Notes: generated from the sequence alone by a model not told the origin. Counted from the stretch's first letter, positions 33,975-42,601 are shown. The stretch: 60,308 bases of DNA from Saccharopolyspora montiporae (GCF_015209505.1 NZ_JADEYC010000042.1:1-60308); one strand, 5' to 3'. Made by a program: numbers and translations.

Positions 33975-34988
33975 TCAGCCCTGTCCGTCACCCGGGTGAC
34001 CCGATTCGTCCGCGACCACCCGCTCATCGGTGAGCCGTCGGAGGAATTCCGCCGCGCCGTACCGGATCCGGCCGGTGGTGGTGCGCGGGTCGTACCCCAG
34101 ATCACGCGTCAGCGCCTCGTGCCGGGCTTGCAACGTGGAGTGGTGCATCCCCAGCTCGGCGGCCGCGGAGCGGATGCTGTCGGTCTCGACGAGTGCGCGG
34201 AGCACTTGGGCGGATCGCGTGTCCAAGCGCATGAGTCCACGGATGTCCTCATGCGGTGCTTGCGGATCATGCGCTTGAGCGAGCATCAGGAGGGTGCCCA
34301 GGTCACTCGCGTCGACGACGGGCCTGGTGGGTTCGGCGAGCTCGAGCGCGATCATCGCCGCGTCCCACGATTCGGGCGCGTGGTCGGCCCGCACCCACGT
34401 GCCCAGACCCGCCGGGGTCGATGGCGGCTCGGTGGCGGCCCTGCCCAGGGTCGCCCGAAGCATCCCGTGGCGGGTCGGCACCGCTGTCGAGGGTGCGGTG
34501 CCCGGTCGGCCATCCGGTCCGGTCGCGATGATCCGGATGTGCGAGCCGGGGTCGATTCTCAACCTGGCCAGGGCCGTCTTGCGTTCTTCGATGGGGCGCG
34601 TCGGATCGATGGCGGCCTCCAGGACGCCGACCGGATCGTACCGAGCTTCTACCAGGTCGAGTGCCAAGGCGAGGCGCTCCACGATCATCTCGTCGTTGGC
34701 GTGCTGCTCGCCGACGCGCTCCAGCCACACCGATCCGACCGAGCACTCGCGGTGCGGTGAGCGCGGGCAGTCCGCGGTCTCCGGATGCCTCGCGCCGTCG
34801 GGGCCGTGGCGGCTGACGCGCCCGCGCCGCTCCGCCCCGGCCACTACCCCGGAGAGCGCGGCCGCGCCTCGGAGCATCCCGTCGAGTCCTGCCCCGGCGG
34901 TGACGAGCGTGTCGAAGTAGGTGACGACCTTCAGGGATTCGCGTGCCTCGGGATCGAGTGCGGTGAGGCGTCCCACTAGTTCCTGCAT
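33975..34988 (-). CDS. PucR/CdaR-type transcriptional regulator
   Basis: A 337-residue regulator. The first 200 residues are a poorly conserved sensory region (VVTYFDTLVTAGAGLDGML at the start). The C-terminus, DIRGLMRLDTRSAQVLRALV, then SIRSAAAELGMHHSTLQARH and GYDPRTTTGRIRYGAAEFLR, is the PucR-type helix-turn-helix. The ATG at 34988 follows GAGGAAGAG. It could control the neighbouring esterase and dehydrogenase genes, which lie upstream and in the same direction, but no operator is apparent. Confidence 0.75.
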   Translation of the reverse strand: MQELVGRLTALDPEARESLKVVTYFDTLVTAGAGLDGMLRGAAALSGVVAGAERRGRVSRHGPDGARHPETADCPRSPHRECSVGSVWLERVGEQHANDEMIVERLALALDLVEARYDPVGVLEAAIDPTRPIEERKTALARLRIDPGSHIRIIATGPDGRPGTAPSTAVPTRHGMLRATLGRAATEPPSTPAGLGTWVRADHAPESWDAAMIALELAEPTRPVVDASDLGTLLMLAQAHDPQAPHEDIRGLMRLDTRSAQVLRALVETDSIRSAAAELGMHHSTLQARHEALTRDLGYDPRTTTGRIRYGAAEFLRRLTDERVVADESGHPGDGQG

Positions 34989-35021
34989 GTGCTCTTCCTC
35001 GCGTGTGTAGGACCAGCCTAC

Positions 35022-35580
35022 CTACCCCTTGTGCCCGTGGGCCGCGTCGAGGCTGCGTGCGATCCACTCGTTCCCGGTGGCGATCACCGCCCGCGCGATG
35101 CCGGTGTGCGGCGCGATCAGGTCGAATCCGTGAAATCCCGCGGGCCAGATGTGCAGTTCGGGGCTGCACGCCCGCGCATACGCGATGTCCTCGTCCCCGG
35201 AAGACCTCGGCCGCCCGCATTCGACGAATGCGGGCGGCAGTCCCGTGAGCTCGGTCACGCGAGCGGGCGCGGCGTAGCAGGACACGTCCTCGGTTCCGTA
35301 TCGCTCACCGAGGCGTGCGGTCCAACCCATGACGTTGCTCCCGCTGTCCCGGATACCGATGGCGTCGAACCGGGCCGAGGAGACCGTCCGGTCTCGGTCA
35401 TCGAGCATTGGCAAACATGAGGATCTGCCCGGCGATGATCGGCCTGTCGGGGTCCATTCCGAGCTCCCGGGCGTGCTCGACCGTCCACAACAGCCAGGCG
35501 CGACAGTCCTCGACCGGGTAGGGATCGGGGTGCTCAGGTGCGAGGATCCACACCGCGTAGTGGCGGTGTGGATCAATCGT
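35022..35580 (-). pseudogene. Esterase fragment lacking its nucleophile motif
   Basis: A broken relative of the esterase at 36906-37892. It starts abruptly at ILAPEHPDPYPVEDC, continues ELGMDPDRPIIAGQILM and, after a shift at about 35405, reads LDDRDRTVSSARFDAIGI and TELTGLPPAFVECG to a final LHIWPAGFHGFDLIAPH. Compared with the paralogue, about 27 residues between IIAG and QVL are missing, including the GASAGG nucleophile elbow; both ends of the deletion carry a TCGCCGG-like sequence. Another small shift lies near 35205. The N-terminal third, with HGGG, is absent. Confidence 0.75.
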
Positions 35581-35717
35581 TCGGCGCGGTTCGCCGGATG
35601 ACGAACAGCCGGAGGCGTTTTGGTCGATGTCCTCCGCCGTTCGCGCGTGTCCCGCCGTTACGCCCCGCTCCGGGACGGACACTCCTCGGGACACACGTAC
35701 CGAAGCGCTTGAAGCGC

Positions 35718-36773
35718 TCAGCCGAGCTGCAGGAGGATCTTTCCGCCGACGCCGCGGCGCAACGAATGGAGGGCGTCGATGAGGCTCTCCAGCGGCAGTT
35801 CCCGCACCCAGCCGGTAGTGTCGTAGAACCCGTCGGCCATGGCCTCGATGACCGCGTCGAACTCCTCGGGGCGGTAGCCGACCGCGCCCACGATCTCGGT
35901 CTCGCCCATCATGAGCTGAGTGGGCTGGAAGTCCATCGCCTGCTCGTGCAACGCGGCGACCACCAGGCGACCGCCCGGGACGAGGTTCGCCACGGCAGAG
36001 GTGACCGCCGGGCCCACACCCGCGGCGTCCACCGCGGCGTCCACGCCGTCACCGTCGGTGAGCGAGGCTATGGCATCCGCGAGCTCCTCGTCGTTGCCCG
36101 GATCGACGACGTGGGCGCCAAGTGCGGCCATGATCGCGCGACGATCCGCGCTCGGCTCGGACACCAGCACTTTCTCCACACCACGGGCCTTCAAGGCGAA
36201 CCAGGCACCGATGCCGACCGGCCCGGCCCCCGCCACGAGCGCGCTGCCACCCGGTTCCACACCGCTGCGCGCAACGGCGTGCCAGCCCACCGCCATGGGC
36301 TCGACGAGCGCTCCCACCCGCAGGTCAACGCTCTCCGGCAGTACGTGCACGGCCGATGCGTCGCACACGGTGAACTCTGACAGACCGCCGCCGTCCATGT
36401 TCGCGCCGAGCGAGCCCATCAGCCGGCACGAGAAGGGCAGTCCCCGGCTGCAGGCGGTGCATTCGCCGCAGGAGACCGCCAGTGGGAAGACCGCACAGCG
36501 GTCACCGACCTGCGCACTCGTCACGTCCTCGCCGAGCTCGACGACGGTTCCGGAGAACTCGTGGCCGAGGATCTGCGGCAGCGTGGCGCCGGTCAGGGGG
36601 TGCGGCTCGTCCAGGGAGAACGGCAGCGACTCAGGATAGAAGTAGAAGTGGAGATCGGATCCGCAGATGCCGGCGTAAGCGTTGCGCAGCTTCACTTGTC
36701 CCGGACCGGGACTGGGTTCCGGCACCTCCTCGATGCGGAGGTCTTCTTTGTCGTAGAACCGTGCTGCCTTCAA
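35718..36773 (-). CDS. Zinc-dependent alcohol dehydrogenase, butanediol dehydrogenase-like
   Basis: A 351-residue medium-chain dehydrogenase. AGICGSDLHFYFYP and LGHEFSGTVVELGEDV contain the catalytic zinc ligands; CGECTACSRGLPFSC holds the structural zinc cysteines. GSALVAGAGPVGIGAWFALK is the nucleotide-binding motif, followed by VSEPSADRR, consistent with NAD. The pattern is closest to 2,3-butanediol or sorbitol-type dehydrogenases. The ATG at 36773 follows AAGGAGTTGGAG. The gene sits between two broken copies of one esterase and may have formed a catabolic unit with them. Confidence 0.88.
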   Translation of the reverse strand: MKAARFYDKEDLRIEEVPEPSPGPGQVKLRNAYAGICGSDLHFYFYPESLPFSLDEPHPLTGATLPQILGHEFSGTVVELGEDVTSAQVGDRCAVFPLAVSCGECTACSRGLPFSCRLMGSLGANMDGGGLSEFTVCDASAVHVLPESVDLRVGALVEPMAVGWHAVARSGVEPGGSALVAGAGPVGIGAWFALKARGVEKVLVSEPSADRRAIMAALGAHVVDPGNDEELADAIASLTDGDGVDAAVDAAGVGPAVTSAVANLVPGGRLVVAALHEQAMDFQPTQLMMGETEIVGAVGYRPEEFDAVIEAMADGFYDTTGWVRELPLESLIDALHSLRRGVGGKILLQLG

Positions 36774-36905
36774 TCTCCAACTCCTTTTCCGAAGCCACCA
36801 GGGCTCCCCGGTGACCGTTCCTGTCGGCGCGAATCGTCTCGTCGCACGCCGGGAGACGCGCTCCCGCGTTCACGCCCTTGCCGGGCGGCTGGGTGACCGC
36901 CCCGC

Positions 36906-37892
36906 CTACCGCCCGCTCGTGCGCGCGGGCCGGGTGTCGAGAGTGCGCCCGACCCACCCCTTCCGGGCGTCGATCGCCGCCCGTGCGATGCCGGAGTTCG
37001 GCGCGAGCATGTCGAATCCGTGGTAACCGCCGGGCCATACGTGCAGCTCGGCCTGAACGCCGGAATGCCAGAGGGCGGTCGCGTAGGCGACGTCCTCGTC
37101 CCGGAAGAGTTCGGCGGAGCCGCAGTCGATGAACGCCGGAGGAAGTCCGGACAGATCGGTGGCCCGTGCGGGCGCGGCGTACACCGACACCTCGTCGGTA
37201 CCGCGCCGATCCCCCAGCAGCGCGTCCCACCCCGTGCGGTTGCTCTCCCGGCCCCAGAGGCCGACGTTCTCGTACTGGGCGGTGGACACGGTCCAGTCCC
37301 GGTCATCGAGCATCGGGCAGATCAGGACCTGACCGGCGAGTGCGGGTCCGTTGCGATCGCGGGCCAGCAAGGCGGTGCCTGCGGCGAGTCCTCCCCCGGC
37401 ACTGGCACCGGCGATGATCAGGTTGTCGGCGTCGATGCCGAGTTCTGCGGCGTGCTCGGCGGTCCACTGCAGGCCCGCATAGCAGTCCTCGACCGGGTAG
37501 GGATCCGGGAACTCGGGCGCGAGCCGGTACTCCACGGTCACTGCCACGGCGTCATGCTCCACGATCTAGGGAAGGATCTGGTCCACCCCGATCATGCGCT
37601 CGCCGGCGATCATTCCGCCGCCGTGGATGTGGTAGATGCCGGGACCCACGCCGGTGCGGCGGTCGGAACGGGTGATCACGCTGGCGGCGAGTTCGGCGCC
37701 TTCGTGGCCGGGAACGGTCACCTGCCGGCACGTGACCCCGGCGGCGCGCAGGGTCTCGTCGGAGATGACGGGCAGACGAGTCTGCCGCAGAGCCGGGATC
37801 GTCTCGGCTTTGACCACCGGGATCTGGTCGACCAGTGCGGTCAGGGCCGCCTCGAGTTCAGGATCGAAAGGCGGCCGGGGGTACGTAGGCAT
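36906..37892 (-). pseudogene. HSL-type esterase interrupted by an in-frame stop
   Basis: Two consecutive parts of one alpha/beta hydrolase are in the same frame, separated only by a TAG codon at 37566-37568. The first part (108 codons, from ATG 37892) ends IYHIHGGGMIAGERMIGVDQ, with the HGGG oxyanion motif. The second continues EHDAVAVTVEYRLAPEFPDP, then IIAGASAGGGLAAG with the nucleophile serine, LPPAFIDCGSAELFRDED and WPGGYHGFDM with the catalytic histidine. Without the stop the product would be 328 residues, normal for the acetyl-esterase/hormone-sensitive-lipase family. It could be annotated as two short genes; a nonsense mutation is simpler. Confidence 0.85.
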
Positions 37893-37989
37893 CGGGCTCC
37901 CTCAACGTTTGTCACGTTCGTATCCAGGCGACGTCCTGCAATGCTCCGACGGACGAACTGGCCCGTGCCACCGCCGTGCTGGGCAGATG

Positions 37990-38359
37990 TCAAACAGTTC
38001 CCCCGCCATTCGCGCGCCGGTCCGTTTCGGCCGCACTGCGCCCACCAGGCGCGCTGCGGCGCGTGACCACGTGCGTGCGACGTACTCGGCGAGCTGCTTG
38101 ATCTCCACCGCGGTGGGCTCATCGATCCGCCGCGGGCCCCAGCGCTCAATCACGCGGTTCCAATACCAGCGATAGACCCCGCCGGGTCCCGTCCGAGACC
38201 ACGGACGCAACCGGCGGCAGGTACGCCCACAAACGCCGGGGACGGCGGACCGCACGGCGCGGCATCGAGCAAGTCTTGCGGAGCCAGGCCCATTTTGGTC
38301 AACAGCAGCCTGGCCGCTTGCACCTCGCCCGAGCCGGGGCCTTCCTCAGCTGTCGTCAC
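37990..38359 (-). pseudogene. Decayed tyrosine integrase, N-terminal part
   Basis: An ATG at 38359 (overlapping the AbrB stop as ATGA) reads VQAARLLLTKMGLAPQDLL. The homologous reading then moves frame near 38221 to LPPVASVVSDGTRR, again near 38180 to VYRWYWNRVIERWGPRRIDE and IKQLAEYVA, and again near 38070 to THVVTRRSAPGGRSAAE. These pieces follow, in order, the N-terminal and core-binding domains of actinomycete site-specific integrases that are usually encoded after an AbrB gene. The catalytic domain is missing. It lies 580 bases from tRNA-Leu. Confidence 0.65.
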
Positions 38360-38823
38360 CGCCGATCACCACCCTCGGCGTGGAAGGCGGTCACCATGGC
38401 CTCCAGCGCCGCCATGGTGTGCACCAGCACCAGCCCCTCCTCGCGTGAGGCCGCCAGCAGGACACGGTCCCCCGGCGCCAGCCCGCACCAGCGACGTACC
38501 GGTGCCGGCAGCGGCAGGTGCCCGCGGCGCGTGAGAGGGAAAAGGCCGCTTGGGTCGGCACGCACCGCCACGGTCGTGGTCGACAACGGTTCCAGGCGCA
38601 GTCGCTCCCCCGGCTGCCAGCCCACCGCGCTCGTGATCGCGGTCTCGGCGATGCGGCCTCGCTCGTCTACGGCCGCGATGCGATACACCATCGACGACTC
38701 CGTCGAGACCGCTGCCAACGGTGGAAGCGGCAACCGCCGCGATGCCTGGGAGGTGTTCCACTCCGCAGCGCGCGCTGCCGCCACCGGGCGGGGCGCCACC
38801 GGCGGGACAGCTGCCTCAGCCAT
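38356..38823 (-). CDS. AbrB/MazE/SpoVT-type DNA-binding protein
   Basis: A 155-residue protein with a likely AbrB-type domain: MVYRIAAVDERGRIAETAIT in the middle and DPSGLFPLTRRGHLPLPAPV followed by RRWCGLAPGDRVLLA, which has the swapped-hairpin pattern (RxRLxLPxxLRxxLGLxxGDxV). In actinomycetes such a protein often precedes a site-specific integrase, as it does here with a four-base overlap. It may regulate the integrase or act in excision; this is inference. The ATG at 38823 follows GGGGGTGG. Confidence 0.7.
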   Translation of the reverse strand: MAEAAVPPVAPRPVAAARAAEWNTSQASRRLPLPPLAAVSTESSMVYRIAAVDERGRIAETAITSAVGWQPGERLRLEPLSTTTVAVRADPSGLFPLTRRGHLPLPAPVRRWCGLAPGDRVLLAASREEGLVLVHTMAALEAMVTAFHAEGGDRR

Positions 38824-38859
38824 GGTCACCACCCCCAGCACGAGCAGGGTCGTGACGCG

Positions 38860-38899
38860 CATCGAGACGGCGGGCGCAATGCGCCTCGCCGTCTCGATG
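38860..38899. terminator. Long hairpin downstream of tRNA-Leu
   Basis: CATCGAGACGGCG (from 38860) pairs perfectly with CGCCGTCTCGATG (ending 38899), with an inner GCGC/GCGC pair. In the tRNA's direction it lies 44 bases after the 3' end and could terminate its transcript, or insulate the AbrB-integrase pair. No T-run is seen. Confidence 0.45.
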
Positions 38900-38942
38900 A
38901 TCCAAAAACGAAATGTGGTTCTGTGGGAGGGATCCCACCCAC

Positions 38943-39031
38943 TGGTGTCGGAGGGGGGACTTGAACCCCCACGCCCATTAATAGGGCACTAGCACCTCAA
39001 GCTAGCGCGTCTGCCATTCCGCCACTCCGAC
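38943..39031 (-). tRNA. tRNA-Leu (GAG)
   Basis: The minus strand folds as a type II tRNA of 89 bases including an encoded CCA end. The acceptor arm is GTCGGAG/CTCCGAC with discriminator A, the anticodon arm is CTAGC-TTGAGGT-GCTAG giving anticodon GAG, a long variable arm (TGCCCTATTAATGGGCG) follows, and the T arm is GGGGGTTCAAGTCCCCC. Leucine identity fits the long variable arm and the GAG anticodon (reads CUC/CUU). Its 3' end faces the decayed integrase and the accessory region. Confidence 0.95.
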
Positions 39032-39158
39032 GTCTCGGTTCGCCGGCGACTCACCTGCTCCGCCGGTTCCCCGCTGTGTTGTGCCCATAGATTAGCCCAT
39101 CCGCCCACACCGCTCGCAGGCACCCCCCGGTTGATGTTGCGGGTGGTAGAACGGGCAC

Positions 39159-40514
39159 GTGAGTGAGCGCACCGAAACAGCCTCCACCGGCGGCACCGAT
39201 CAGGGCCTGCAGCAGGCCCAGGACGAGGTCGTGGGCCTGACCAGCGAGCTGATCAGCATCGACACCACCAACACCGGCGATCCCGCGACCGTCGTCGGCG
39301 AGCGGGCGGCTGCGGAGTACGTGGCCGCCAAGCTCGGTGAGGTCGGCTACGAGATCAGCTACGTCGAGTCCGGCGATCAGCAGGGCCGGGCGAACGTGAT
39401 CGCGCGGTTGCCGGGTGCCGACGCGTCCCGGGGTGCGCTGCTGGTGCACGGTCATCTCGACGTGGTGCCCGCCGATCCTGCCGAGTGGAGCGTGCACCCG
39501 TTCTCCGGCGCGGTGCAGGACGGCTACGTGTGGGGCCGCGGCGCGGTAGACATGAAGAACATGGTCGCGATGAGCATCGCGGTGGCGCGGCGGTTCAAGC
39601 GCGATGGCCTCACCCCACCCCGGGACATCGTGTTCGCCTTCCTCGCCGATGAGGAGGCCGGGGGTTTCCAGGGCGCGCAGTGGCTGGCCGATCACCGGCC
39701 CGAGCTGTTCGAGGGCTGCACCGAAGCGATCAGCGAGGTCGGCGGCTATTCGGTGACGTTCACCGACGGGGTGCGCGCGTACCTGGTGCAGACCGCGGAG
39801 AAGGGAATCCGCTGGCTCAAGCTCCGCACCCGCGGCCGGGCCGGGCACGGTTCGATGGTGCACGACGACAACGCGGTGGCCAAGCTCGCCGCCGCCGTCG
39901 ACAAGCTCGGCAACCACCGGTTCCCGCTGGTCATGAACGACTCGGTACGCGAGTTCCTGGACGGGGTCACCGAACTGACCGGCTGGAGCTTCCCCGAGGA
40001 CGATATCGACACCGCCGTGGCCAAGCTGGGCAACCTCTCCCGGATCGTCGGGGCCACGCTGCGTGACACCGCCAACCCCACGATGCTCACCGCGGGCTAC
40101 AAGCACAACGTGATCCCCTCGGTGGCCGAAGCCGCCGTCGACTGCCGCATCCTGCCCGGCCGCGAGGAGGAGTTCGACCGCGAACTCGCGGAACTGCTGG
40201 GGCCGGACGTCGAGCGCGAATGGGTCGGGCTGCCACCGGTGGAGACGACGTTCGAGGGCCGGATCGTGGACACCATGACCTCGTCGGTGCTGGCCGAGGA
40301 TCCGGGGACGAAGGTGCTGCCCTACATGGTCTCGGCGGGCACCGACGCGAAGTCGTTCAGCCGCCTGGGCATGAACTGCTACGGGTTCGCCCCGCTGAAG
40401 CTGCCCGCCGATCTGGACTTCAGCGCCCTGTTCCACGGGGTCGACGAGCGGGTCCCCGAGGAATCGCTGCGGTTCGGGGTGCGGGTGCTGGACCGGTTCC
40501 TGCGGCACAGCTGA
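39159..40514 (+). CDS. M20/M25/M40 family metallopeptidase
   Basis: A 451-residue di-zinc peptidase of the ArgE/DapE/CPG2 group. LLVHGHLDVVPADPAEWSVH has the first histidine and aspartate ligands, YVWGRGAVDMKNMVAMSIAV the bridging aspartate, and FAFLADEEAGGFQGAQWLAD the catalytic glutamate and the next ligand. GRAGHGSMVHDDNAV marks the dimerisation domain, and ALFHGVDERVPEESL the last histidine ligand. No signal peptide is seen. The start GTG at 39159 has no strong ribosome binding site and the transcript may be nearly leaderless. Exact substrate unknown. Confidence 0.9.
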   Translation: MSERTETASTGGTDQGLQQAQDEVVGLTSELISIDTTNTGDPATVVGERAAAEYVAAKLGEVGYEISYVESGDQQGRANVIARLPGADASRGALLVHGHLDVVPADPAEWSVHPFSGAVQDGYVWGRGAVDMKNMVAMSIAVARRFKRDGLTPPRDIVFAFLADEEAGGFQGAQWLADHRPELFEGCTEAISEVGGYSVTFTDGVRAYLVQTAEKGIRWLKLRTRGRAGHGSMVHDDNAVAKLAAAVDKLGNHRFPLVMNDSVREFLDGVTELTGWSFPEDDIDTAVAKLGNLSRIVGATLRDTANPTMLTAGYKHNVIPSVAEAAVDCRILPGREEEFDRELAELLGPDVEREWVGLPPVETTFEGRIVDTMTSSVLAEDPGTKVLPYMVSAGTDAKSFSRLGMNCYGFAPLKLPADLDFSALFHGVDERVPEESLRFGVRVLDRFLRHS

Positions 40515-40569
40515 CCGTCGGCTCCGTCTGGTTTCATCGGAAGGTGAGTTGATCACCGGGAGGAAACCA

Positions 40570-41535
40570 GTGGACCTGGCGCGGCTGACGGAGACGTACC
40601 TGGAGCACCTGCAGGCTCGCAAGCTCGCGGCGAATTCGCTGCGGGCCTACCGCCGCGATCTGGACTCGGTCACCGCCGAGCTCACCGAGCTCACCGGTGC
40701 CGACGCCGCCGAAATACCGGTGGACCGGGTTACCGCGCAACTGCTGCGCTCGGCGTTCGCCCGGTTCGCCGCGTCGCGTTCGGCGGCCACGGTCACCCGG
40801 GCTTGGTCGACGTGGAACGGGTTCTTCGGATTCCTGGTGGTCGAGGGCGCGGTGCCCGGCAACCCGATGCAGGTGGTGCCCAAACCGCGCAACGCGCCCG
40901 CCACCCCCAAACCGCTGCAGGGCGAGGACGCACCAGAGCGGCTGCTGCGTCTGGTGGCGAGCGGGGCCCGGCGCGCGCGCAACCCGTGGCCGGAGCGGGA
41001 CCTGGCCGTGCTCTCGACGCTGCTGTGCACCGGGGTGCGGTCGGCCGAACTGCTGGACCTGACGGTGGCCGCCCTCGCGGGCCGGACCGGGGACCGGCGA
41101 CTGCACGTGAGCGGCAAGGGCGGGCGCAACCGCTCGATCCCCATCGAGGACGCCCTCGACGCGGTGCTCCAGGACTACCTGCGCACCCGGCGGGAGCGGT
41201 TCGGCGATCGGCTTCCCGGCGAAGAACCGCTGTTCGTCGACCACCGCGACCGGGCGCTGCGTCGCGGTGGCCTGCAATACCTGGTGCGCCGGTCGCTGCG
41301 CGCGGCCGGGGTGTCCGACCGGGTGCAGCCCGGCGCGATGGTGCACGCGCTGCGGCACACGTTCGCCACGAGGCTGGCCGAGGACGGGGCCAACGCGGCC
41401 GAGATCGCCAAGCTGCTCGGGCACGCCTCGATCAACTCCAGCCAGACCTACATCGACGTCACGGCCCGCGAGCAGCGGTTGTCGGTGCGGGCGAACCGGA
41501 CGTTGCAGGTGCTGGGCGAGATCTCCGAGCGCTGA
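40570..41535 (+). CDS. Tyrosine recombinase, XerC/XerD-like
   Basis: A 321-residue tyrosine recombinase. The N-terminal SAM-like domain covers about residues 1-110 (YLEHLQARKLAANSLRAYRR). The catalytic residues are all present: arginine in LCTGVRSAELLDL, lysine in HVSGKGGRNRSIP, HxLR in MVHALRHTFATRL, histidine in LLGHASINSSQTY and the tyrosine in TYIDVTAREQ. The GTG at 40570 follows GGGAGGA, rejecting a TTG 21 bases upstream. No attachment site or phage genes surround it, so a chromosomal recombinase is likely; the usual actinobacterial XerC or XerD role cannot be assigned from this window. Confidence 0.85.
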   Translation: MDLARLTETYLEHLQARKLAANSLRAYRRDLDSVTAELTELTGADAAEIPVDRVTAQLLRSAFARFAASRSAATVTRAWSTWNGFFGFLVVEGAVPGNPMQVVPKPRNAPATPKPLQGEDAPERLLRLVASGARRARNPWPERDLAVLSTLLCTGVRSAELLDLTVAALAGRTGDRRLHVSGKGGRNRSIPIEDALDAVLQDYLRTRRERFGDRLPGEEPLFVDHRDRALRRGGLQYLVRRSLRAAGVSDRVQPGAMVHALRHTFATRLAEDGANAAEIAKLLGHASINSSQTYIDVTAREQRLSVRANRTLQVLGEISER

Positions 41536-41537
41536 CC

Positions 41538-41567
41538 GGCCGGACCGGGGGTCGCCCCGGTCCGGCC
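41538..41567. terminator. Strong hairpin between convergent genes
   Basis: GGCCGGACCGGGG (41538-41550) pairs perfectly over 13 bases with CCCCGGTCCGGCC (41555-41567) around a GTCG tetraloop. It separates the recombinase gene (rightward) from the GlsB-type gene (leftward) and is well placed as a bidirectional terminator. Confidence 0.75.
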
Positions 41568-41572
41568 CGGCC

Positions 41573-41836
41573 TCAGCTGCGTGCGCGGTGGAAGACCAAC
41601 CGGTATACCAGCAGCAGCACGATCGATCCGACCACCGCCCAGATGAAGCTGCCCAGGTTGAATCCGGTCACCCCCTGGCTGCCGACGAACGTGGTGCCGA
41701 TCCACCCGCCGAGCAGCCCGCCGCCGATCCCGATCAGGATCGTGACGATGATGCCGCCCGGGTCCCGGCCCGGAAGGATGAACTTCGCCACCGCGCCTGC
41801 GATCAGGCCGAAGACGATCCAGGTGAGGATGCCCAT
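41573..41836 (-). CDS. GlsB/YeaQ/YmgE family membrane protein
   Basis: An 87-residue, three-helix membrane protein. The start MGILTWIVFGLIAGAVAKFI and the glycine-rich GIGGGLLGGWIGT are characteristic of the transglycosylase-associated (YeaQ/GlsB) family, usually linked to stress response, with no known enzymatic activity. The ATG at 41836 follows ACGGAGG. It is a single-gene unit by position. Confidence 0.9.
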   Translation of the reverse strand: MGILTWIVFGLIAGAVAKFILPGRDPGGIIVTILIGIGGGLLGGWIGTTFVGSQGVTGFNLGSFIWAVVGSIVLLLVYRLVFHRARS

Positions 41837-41980
41837 GCGTGCCTCCGTGTCTCGATCTTGCCGTCCCCTCACGCATTACCGCAGCGCGGAGTTTTCATGC
41901 ATCGAGGCCACCGGCGGAGGCGGCGCGCGGCACGCGCGGACAGGATTCGCCGGTCAGCGCCGCGGAGCGTCGGCGCCCGG

Positions 41981-42601
41981 TCACCGCCCGCGCCGGTGCA
42001 CGAGCACGGCGACCACCACCGCCGCGGCGAGTACGGCCAGCGCCCAGGGCCAGTACCCGCGGACGGCGTGGTACCAGTCGGCCACCGCAGGACCGAGCAG
42101 GTAGCCCAGCGCGGTCCAGGTGGACACCCACAGCAGCGCGCCCAACGCGTTGAACGCCAGGAAGCGCCACCAGCGCATCCCGGAGGCACCGGCGACGATC
42201 CCGTTGAACTGGCGCAGGCCCTCCACGAACCGGGCCACGGCGACGATGCCGCCACCGTGCCGTTCGAACACCCGCTCCACCCGGGCCAGCCGCGGGTGGG
42301 TGAGACCGAGGTAGCGCCCGTAGTGCAGCGCGAGCCTGCGCCCGCCGAACCTGCCGAGGGCGTAGCCGATGCTGTCGCCGCAGACCGCGCCGAGCAGCGC
42401 CACGGCTCCGACCGCCAGCACGTCGAGCCGCCCCGCACCGGCGGACAGGGCCCCCGCGACGAGCACCGTTTCGCCCGGGGCCGGAACGCCGAATCCCTCG
42501 ACGAGCACGAGTCCCCCGATGGCGAGGTAGCCGAAGCGGTCCAGCAGCTGCAGCGGGGTGATCAGCACCGCCAGCGCTGCCACCCGGGCCGGGAGGTGCA
42601 C
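41981..42601 (-). CDS. DedA family membrane protein
   Basis: A 206-residue integral membrane protein of the DedA family (SNARE-associated domain). FGYLAIGGLVLVEGFGVPAP and GETVLVAGALSAGAGRL are the re-entrant start; GDSIGYALGRFGGRR matches the conserved G-x-x-x-G-Y-x-x-G-R-x-x-G motif and ARFVEGLRQFNGIVAGASGM the R-F-x-x-x-R-x-x-x-P-x-x-AG motif, with P replaced by N. DedA proteins act in lipid transport or membrane-potential homeostasis. The start is a GTG at 42601 with no clear ribosome binding site. Confidence 0.88.
   Translation of the reverse strand: MHLPARVAALAVLITPLQLLDRFGYLAIGGLVLVEGFGVPAPGETVLVAGALSAGAGRLDVLAVGAVALLGAVCGDSIGYALGRFGGRRLALHYGRYLGLTHPRLARVERVFERHGGGIVAVARFVEGLRQFNGIVAGASGMRWWRFLAFNALGALLWVSTWTALGYLLGPAVADWYHAVRGYWPWALAVLAAAVVVAVLVHRRGR

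Noticed and set aside
33545..34033. Rightward gene in the gap before the PucR-type regulator
   Set aside because: Only the first 20 or so residues look protein-like; the rest is arginine/proline/histidine-rich wrong-frame text that overlaps the regulator's 3' end.
40570..41535. Xer-like recombinase as the integrase of the island
   Set aside because: It lies on the other side of tRNA-Leu, 1.5 kb away, beyond an intact peptidase gene, with no attachment site or accessory genes near it; a chromosomal role is more likely.
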